Origin: Blastococcus aggregatus
GTDB lineage: Bacteria > Actinomycetota > Actinomycetes > Mycobacteriales > Geodermatophilaceae
DNA: 64,000 bases
Direction of reading: 5' to 3'
Assembly: GCF_900221005.1 (NCBI RefSeq)
Contig: NZ_OBQI01000002.1
Span: 372,001-436,000 of the forward strand
Every line of letters starts with the position of its first letter. Positions within the stretch are counted from its first letter, which is position 1. Made by a program: the position numbers and the translations under genes. Positions 58,413-64,000 of this stretch are shown here, one piece after another. The notes below the pieces were generated by a model. That model worked only from the letters and a program-made list of their open reading frames with translations, searched no databases and was not told where the DNA came from.

Positions 58413-59174
58413 CTAGTCGCTCCGTCGCGGTCCCGACAGTCGATCCGCCGATCCCGTCCGCCGCTGCCGCGGGGTCGCGGCGACGACCGCGGCGAGCACC
58501 GGCGGACCGCCCGGCCCGGCCAGCGCGGCGAGCACCGAACCGGCCTCGGTGAGGGTCGCGCCACTGGTGACGACGTCGTCGACGAGGACGAGCCGGCCCT
58601 CGACGGCGCCCGCGCCCGGCGCGAGGGCGAACGTGCCGGCGAGGTTGGCCCGCCGCTGCCCGGCCGAGAGCTCGGCGGAGTCCCGTACCCGGCCGCGGCG
58701 GCGCAGCAGGCGGGCCTCCGCCGCGGGCAGCCCCGCGGCGCGCAGCTCGCGGACGGCCCGGCCCGCGAGCTCCCGGACGTGGTCCCGCCCCCGTTCCCGC
58801 AGCGCGGCGGCGGAGCTCGGCACCGGCACGAGCAGCACCTGCCGCGGCGGCCCGGGGACGGCGGCCAGGACCGCGGCCACGGCCAGCGCCAGCGCCGTCC
58901 CCAGCGGGCGGGCCAGCTCGGCCCGGCCGCGCTCCTTGAAGGCGAGCACCGCCGGCCGCACCGCCCCGTCGTAGGCGCCGGCGGCGACCGTGGGCGGGAA
59001 CCCCTCGGGGAAGCGGCGGGGCGTGGCCAGGTGCGGGCGGGCGAGCAACGCGGCGCAGCGGCGGCAGAGCGAGGGACCGGGCAGGCCGCAGCCCGCACAG
59101 GTGCGCGGCAGCACCAGGTCGGTCAGCGCGGACCACGCGGCACCGCCCACCCGTCCACCCTGCCGCCTCGGCAC
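58413..59174 (-). CDS. ComF-type phosphoribosyltransferase-fold protein (Rv3242c-like)
   Basis: The 253-residue protein has an N-terminal zinc knuckle (CAGCGLPGPSLCRRC) typical of ComF, and a PRTase domain with VPVPSSAAALRERGRDHVRE and the PRPP loop LVLVDDVVTSGATLTEA. It is related to competence protein ComFC, but role and substrate in actinobacteria are unknown. The start at 59174 (GTG) gives a normal length. The next gene upstream is lpqB. Confidence 0.88.
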   Translation of the reverse strand: MPRRQGGRVGGAAWSALTDLVLPRTCAGCGLPGPSLCRRCAALLARPHLATPRRFPEGFPPTVAAGAYDGAVRPAVLAFKERGRAELARPLGTALALAVAAVLAAVPGPPRQVLLVPVPSSAAALRERGRDHVRELAGRAVRELRAAGLPAAEARLLRRRGRVRDSAELSAGQRRANLAGTFALAPGAGAVEGRLVLVDDVVTSGATLTEAGSVLAALAGPGGPPVLAAVVAATPRQRRTGSADRLSGPRRSD

Positions 59175-59235
59175 CCGCTGCGGCGTCCCGGCGGACGATC
59201 TGTGGACGGCGGCCCCGGCCGGCCGGTGCGCAGGC

Positions 59236-60969
59236 TCAGAGCGGGTAGAAGGGCGCCGATCCCTGCAGCGGTTCCTGGCCGCGCACGATGGTCAGCCAGG
59301 TGCCGTTGGACCACTGCCAGAGCGTGCCGCCGGCCACGACCAGCGGCTGGCGGCCGGGGGCAGCCCCGAGCGACGTGGGCGGGCCCGGCAGGCCCGAGGT
59401 GCGGAGCGTGGTGAGCCCCCAGCCGTCGACGCCGACCGAGTACGGCATCTCCTCCCCCGGCTCGCCGGCCAGCACCCACAGCTGGCCGTTGGAGCGCCAC
59501 CCCACGTCGACGACCCGCGAGAGCGAGGGAGCCACCTCGGGGAGGTCGCGGACGGCCACCACGCCGCCCTCGTCCTCGGAGCGCACCACGGTGCCCACGT
59601 GCAGCGTGGGCGGCCCCAGCGGGCCGGCCACGACCATGGCGACGCGCGTGCCGTCCGGGGACAGCTCGATGACCTGCGCCCGGCCGAGATTGCCCAGCGT
59701 GGGTGCGCTGATCGCCTGCGCCGGGACCCCGGGCTGGACGCGGAGGATCTGGTTCCCGTCGAGGACGACCCAGGCCTCGGAGCGGGTCGCGGCCACGGTC
59801 GGTGCGCTGAAGGTCGCTCCGCGCAGCAGCGGGGTGAGCTCCTGGCCGTAGCGCCCGGTCAGCAGCGTCGCGCCGTCCGGCTCCGGGCGCACACCGACCA
59901 CGGAGGTGAGGCTGCCGTCCCGGACGTCGGCCTTGACCGCGGCCGACGAGAGGCCGTACCCCGGGGACCCGGCCGGTCCCGGCGCGGGGTCCCCGGTGGC
60001 AACGGTGCGCAGGGCGCCGGATCCGTCGACGTAGTGGCCCACGGTCTCCAGCGAGGCGGCATCGGGGTCGAAGGCGGGCCAGTCGTCGGTCGTCTGCTGC
60101 GGGGGAACGCCGTCGAGCTCCAGCGGCTCGCCGTCGACGCTGATCGCCACCGAGCGGATGCCCTGGCCGTCCAGCTGGCTGAGGCTCCACACCAGCTGGG
60201 CGCAGAGCTCCTCCAGCGGTGCGCTCGGGTCGAGCACCACGTTGGTCAGGTCGACCTGGGCGGTCTGGTCCTCGACGGTGATCCGGCGCGCCAGCTGCGC
60301 GCCGAGGAGCGGGTTGCGCACCCCGGAGGCCAGCCCGGACGACGGACCCTCGATCAGCCGCTCCACCACCGCCGTGGGCTGCGCCTCGCCCCTGATCAGG
60401 TAGCGGGGATCGGGCACGAGCTCTTGGAGGGTGGGGTCGAGGAAGTAGGCATCGACGGGGTCGTAGAGCCGCTCGAAGTCCGTCTCGAGGATGACCAGCC
60501 CGTCCGGCGGGTCTGTGATCCGCCACTCGCCGTCCACCTCGGCCAGCGGGAACACGTAGGTGAAGTCGTCGTCCCCGGCGACGGTGAAGCTTCCGCGGGT
60601 GTCGACGGTGCCGACGAGCTCGGCGGTCATCCCGACCGAGCCGGCCTCGGTCGCGACCGTCGCGTAGCCGGGGCTGATGATCGTGATGGCGCCGGCGTCG
60701 GACCACGCGTCCGCCGCGTCGGGGGTGAGGTACTGCTTCGCCACGGGACGCTCCCGGACGCTGCTGGCCGCCGCGTCGACGAACCCCCGCACGATCTCCT
60801 CGGGGGTCGCGCCCGGGGCCGGGGGCAGCGGCTCGATGCCCACGCCCTGGGACGGCCGGTCCGGCGCCTGGGTGATCTGCACCGTCGGTGAGCTGGTCGG
60901 CACGATGGAGCAGGCCGAGAGCCCCAGCAGCACGGCGGCCAGCGCCGGCAGGCCCGCCCGGCGCCTCAC
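59236..60969 (-). CDS. lpqB: LpqB lipoprotein, MtrB modulator
   Basis: The 577-residue protein has a lipobox signal peptide: basic MRRRAG, a hydrophobic run, then LGLSAC with Cys20 as the acylated residue. The mature part has GerMN-like domains (TPEEIVRGFVDAAASS) and a beta-propeller-like C-terminus with repeated Trp-rich blades ending QWSNGTWLTIVRG. LpqB binds the outer part of the MtrB sensor kinase and modulates its output. GTG at 60969 overlaps the mtrB stop (GTGA), so translation is coupled. Confidence 0.93.
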   Translation of the reverse strand: MRRRAGLPALAAVLLGLSACSIVPTSSPTVQITQAPDRPSQGVGIEPLPPAPGATPEEIVRGFVDAAASSVRERPVAKQYLTPDAADAWSDAGAITIISPGYATVATEAGSVGMTAELVGTVDTRGSFTVAGDDDFTYVFPLAEVDGEWRITDPPDGLVILETDFERLYDPVDAYFLDPTLQELVPDPRYLIRGEAQPTAVVERLIEGPSSGLASGVRNPLLGAQLARRITVEDQTAQVDLTNVVLDPSAPLEELCAQLVWSLSQLDGQGIRSVAISVDGEPLELDGVPPQQTTDDWPAFDPDAASLETVGHYVDGSGALRTVATGDPAPGPAGSPGYGLSSAAVKADVRDGSLTSVVGVRPEPDGATLLTGRYGQELTPLLRGATFSAPTVAATRSEAWVVLDGNQILRVQPGVPAQAISAPTLGNLGRAQVIELSPDGTRVAMVVAGPLGPPTLHVGTVVRSEDEGGVVAVRDLPEVAPSLSRVVDVGWRSNGQLWVLAGEPGEEMPYSVGVDGWGLTTLRTSGLPGPPTSLGAAPGRQPLVVAGGTLWQWSNGTWLTIVRGQEPLQGSAPFYPL

Positions 60970-62681
60970 GCCGGGCTCCCCGGGCTGCGGATGACGAGCG
61001 GGCGCAGCGGCAGCGGGGAGCTGGTCAGCTCGCCGCCGTCGGTCAGGGGCAGGGTCAGGCGGAACTGTGCGCCGGCTCCGGGCTGCCCCCACACCTGCAG
61101 CCAGCCCCCGTGCAGCCGGGCGTCCTCGAGGCTGATGGACAGCCCCAGACCGCTGCCGCCGACGCTCCGCACCCGGGACGGGTCGGCCCGCCAGAACCGG
61201 TCGAAGACGTGCTGGGCGTCCGCCGAGCTGAGGCCGACGCCGTGGTCGCGCACCGTCACCGCGGCCGCGGTGCGGTTGGCGGCGAGGGTGATCTCCACCG
61301 GCCGGCCGGCGCCGTGCTCGATCGCGTTGCCGACGAGGTTGCGCAGGATCCGCTCCACCCGGCGGGCGTCGACCTCGGCGAAGACCCCCTCCTCGGGCCG
61401 GTCCACGGTGAGCTCGCAGCCGTGCCGCTCCGCCAGGGAGTACATCCCGGCGGCGACCCGGGCGACCAGCGCTCCGAGGTTCGTCGACTCGGCCTCCAGG
61501 GTCGCGACCCCGGCGTCGTACCGGCTGATCTCGAGCAGGTCGGTGAGCAGGCGCTCGAACCGGTCCAGTTCGGCGCTGAGCAGCTCCGCGGAGCGGGCGA
61601 CGTGCGGCGCGAAGTCCCCGCGCGCCTCGTGCAGCACCTCCGCGGCCATCTGCACGGTCGTCAGCGGGGTGCGCAGCTCGTGCGAGACGTCCGAGGTGAA
61701 CCGCTGCTGGAGCTGGGAGAGCCCCTCCAGCTGGGTGATCTGCCGCTGGAGGCTGTCGGCCATCGCGTTGAAGCTCGTCGCCAGCCGGGCGAGGTCGTCC
61801 TCGCCGCGCACGATCATGCGCTCCTCGAGCTGGCCCTCGGCCAGCCGCTGCGCCGTCCCGGCCGCGCGGCGCACGGGATCGACCACCAGCCGGGTCACCA
61901 GGACGCCGATGCCCACGACGAACATGGTGAGCGCCAGCCCGCTGATGACCACCGTGCTCCGGATCAGCGCCAGGCTCTCGGCCTCCTGCGTCAGCGGGAA
62001 CACGTAGTAGAGCTCGATCTGCTCGGTGCTGGCGGTGTCGCCCTGCACCGGCGCCCCGATGACCAGGGACGCCCGGGGCTCACCGGTGTCGTCGGGGATC
62101 TCGGCGTACCGGTAGGACTGGTTGCCGGCATCGACGTCGGCCCGGAGGTCCGCGGGCAGCGCCTGGTAGATGAACGCCCGGCTGGTTCCCGGGACCTCCG
62201 TGTCCCCGCTCCGGTAGATCATGACGACGTCGAAGTCACCGGCCGCGCCACCGCTCTGCTGCAGCGCGGTGACCGTCCTGGCCAGGGTTGCGCGCACGCT
62301 CGAGGCGTCGCCGGTGGCGATGCCGTCCACCTCGTTCTGCGCGTCGAGGACACCGGACTGGGCCTGGTCGATCGCCGCCTGCCGCTTGACCGAGAGCAGC
62401 TGGTCGCGGATCTGGCTGAACAGCACGAGGCTCACGATGATCACCACGGTGCCGGCCACGACCATCGTGATGGCGCCGATGCGGACCTGCAGCGAGGAAC
62501 GCCAGGCGTGCACCGCGCGGCTCGCCCAGCGGCGGGTCGTCGACCGGACACGTCGGCGGGCGGCACCGGCTCTCCGGCGCAACCCACGGCGGAGCCGCGC
62601 GAGCTCCTGCGCGCGGGGGCTCCGCGGCCCCGGCGGCCCGGACGTGCCGGTGTCCGCCGGAGGCGTGCGGGTGGCCGTCAC
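60966..62681 (-). CDS. mtrB: MtrB sensor histidine kinase
   Basis: The 571-residue protein has two transmembrane helices (about 70-92 and about 240-262) enclosing an extracytoplasmic domain. They are followed by a HAMP region (VVDPVRRAAGTAQRLAEGQL), HisKA with DVSHELRTPLTT (His near 333) and HATPase_c (NLVGNAIEHGAG, DHGVGLSSADAQHVFDRFWR, GGSGLGLSIS). It phosphorylates MtrA and controls cell-wall and division genes. The GTG at 62681 is chosen over an ATG upstream that would overlap mtrA; the gap to mtrA is 10 nt. Confidence 0.94.
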   Translation of the reverse strand: MTATRTPPADTGTSGPPGPRSPRAQELARLRRGLRRRAGAARRRVRSTTRRWASRAVHAWRSSLQVRIGAITMVVAGTVVIIVSLVLFSQIRDQLLSVKRQAAIDQAQSGVLDAQNEVDGIATGDASSVRATLARTVTALQQSGGAAGDFDVVMIYRSGDTEVPGTSRAFIYQALPADLRADVDAGNQSYRYAEIPDDTGEPRASLVIGAPVQGDTASTEQIELYYVFPLTQEAESLALIRSTVVISGLALTMFVVGIGVLVTRLVVDPVRRAAGTAQRLAEGQLEERMIVRGEDDLARLATSFNAMADSLQRQITQLEGLSQLQQRFTSDVSHELRTPLTTVQMAAEVLHEARGDFAPHVARSAELLSAELDRFERLLTDLLEISRYDAGVATLEAESTNLGALVARVAAGMYSLAERHGCELTVDRPEEGVFAEVDARRVERILRNLVGNAIEHGAGRPVEITLAANRTAAAVTVRDHGVGLSSADAQHVFDRFWRADPSRVRSVGGSGLGLSISLEDARLHGGWLQVWGQPGAGAQFRLTLPLTDGGELTSSPLPLRPLVIRSPGSPA

Positions 62682-62691
62682 GCACCCATTG

Positions 62692-63408
<717 letters not shown>

Positions 63409-63435
63409 TCTGCGCTGACCGGCGCCGAACATGGG

Positions 63436-63472
63436 TGCACCCCACCCGCCCGGGTGGGGCGGATGGGGTGCA
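63436..63472 (-). terminator. Terminator between sahH and mtrA
   Basis: The outer pair TGCACCCC/GGGGTGCA competes with an inner perfect stem CCCCACCC/GGGTGGGG. The structure begins about 19 nt after the sahH stop on the minus strand and would insulate mtrA. Confidence 0.6.
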
Positions 63473-63490
63473 GCCGGGTGCTCTACCGGG

Positions 63491-64000
63491 TCAGTAGCGG
63501 TAGTGGTCGCTCTTGTACGGACCCTCGACCGGCACGCCGATGTAGTCGGCCTGCACCTTGGTGAGCTCGGTCAGCTTGACCCCGAGGGCGTCCAGGTGGA
63601 TCCGGGCGACGTGCTCGTCGAGGTGCTTCGGGAGCACGGTCACGGTGGGGGTCTTGCCCTCGTAGGCGGCCCGGTTGTTCCACAGCTCGATCTGCGCCAG
63701 CGTCTGGTTGGAGAACGAGGCGCTCATGACGAAGCTGGGGTGCCCGGTGGCGTTGCCAAGGTTCAGCAGCCGGCCCTCGGAGAGCACGATGATCGTGTGG
63801 CCGTCGGCGAAGCGCCACTCGTCGACCTGCGGCTTGATCGTGGTCCGGACGACGCCCGGGGTCTTCGCCAGGCCGGCGATGTCGATCTCGTTGTCGAAGT
63901 GACCGATGTTGCCGATGATCGCCTGGTGCTTGGTCGCGGCCAGCTGCTCGGCCGTGATGATGTCCTTGTTGCCGGTCGTGGTGATGATGATGTCGGCCTT
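63491..64000 (-). CDS. sahH: Adenosylhomocysteinase (SahH), C-terminal part
   Basis: The visible 169 residues are the C-terminus of S-adenosyl-L-homocysteine hydrolase; the gene begins beyond the window. Present are the NAD-domain end [29 protein letters not shown], the substrate-side [11 protein letters not shown], and the terminal [20 protein letters not shown] and [17 protein letters not shown] with the conserved Lys-Tyr pair that reaches the NAD of the neighbouring subunit. It recycles SAH to adenosine and homocysteine. In M. tuberculosis tmk lies between sahH and mtrA; it is absent here. Confidence 0.95.
   Translation of the reverse strand, partial: KADIIITTTGNKDIITAEQLAATKHQAIIGNIGHFDNEIDIAGLAKTPGVVRTTIKPQVDEWRFADGHTIIVLSEGRLLNLGNATGHPSFVMSASFSNQTLAQIELWNNRAAYEGKTPTVTVLPKHLDEHVARIHLDALGVKLTELTKVQADYIGVPVEGPYKSDHYRY

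Overview
The window is bacterial chromosomal DNA of very high GC content (well above 70% by eye), densely coding, with many GTG starts and 1-4 nt stop/start overlaps. WhiB7, mycoredoxin, AdnAB, MtrAB-LpqB, an EccC-type ATPase with a WXG100 protein and an F420/PPOX-type protein identify an actinobacterium. From remembered protein similarity I would place it in or near Geodermatophilaceae (Blastococcus, Geodermatophilus, Modestobacter); that placement is inference.

Most of the window is a core-genome segment whose gene order matches, from memory, Mycobacterium tuberculosis Rv3194c-Rv3213c and then Rv3235-Rv3248c, with lineage-specific insertions and losses. Layout: (a) 1-5856, a YlbL-type PDZ protease (partial), a zincin-like protein, a YgjP/M48-like metallopeptidase, a 50-aa zinc ribbon, a ThiF/TOMM-type protein and an ABC1 (UbiB-like) kinase. 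(b) 5863-9179, the whiB7 locus (WhiB7-type promoter, 103-codon leader ORF, attenuator, whiB7, coupled 84-aa basic protein) and uvrD2. (c) 9332-18852, mycoredoxin, ANTAR protein, uridine-kinase-like protein, an M16-M16-NudC operon, a DUF2510 protein, a PrmC-like fusion, an M20 peptidase and an alpha/beta hydrolase. (d) 18901-28669, adnB-adnA, a monofunctional transglycosylase, an alkyltransferase-like protein, a DinB/mycothiol-type protein and moeZ. (e) 28895-38783, a DUF559 gene bracketed by a repeated palindromic element, DUF3152, a hydrolase, TetR, DUF3107, a ferritin-like protein, a DEAD-box helicase, a PQQ-like repeat protein, a hydrolase and an MpaB/DUF2236 protein. (f) 38793-53552, PHP phosphoesterase, PH-domain protein, DUF6758, NUDIX, MaoC, WXG100 + FHA-EccC, DUF6912, WS/DGAT, CpaE-like and SAF proteins, an excisionase-like HTH, a LysM membrane protein and DUF6459. 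(g) 53626-64000, secA, PPOX, GNAT, hpf, comF-like, lpqB-mtrB-mtrA and sahH (partial).

Themes are DNA end processing (AdnAB, UvrD2), antibiotic and redox stress response (WhiB7, mycoredoxin, MoeZ), secretion (SecA, an orphan ESX-like ATPase with its WXG100 partner) and envelope/division control (MtrAB-LpqB). Many genes appear to be leaderless: a TANNNT box lies 6-7 nt before the start codon, and I used this to choose several starts. I see no tRNA, rRNA, CRISPR array, insertion sequence or prophage. The least-explained material is the zincin/zinc-ribbon/ThiF/26-codon ORF/ABC1 group, the whiB7 leader ORF and its coupled small protein, the palindromic element around the DUF559 gene, the orphan FHA-EccC/WXG100 pair, and several family members that lack a diagnostic residue set.
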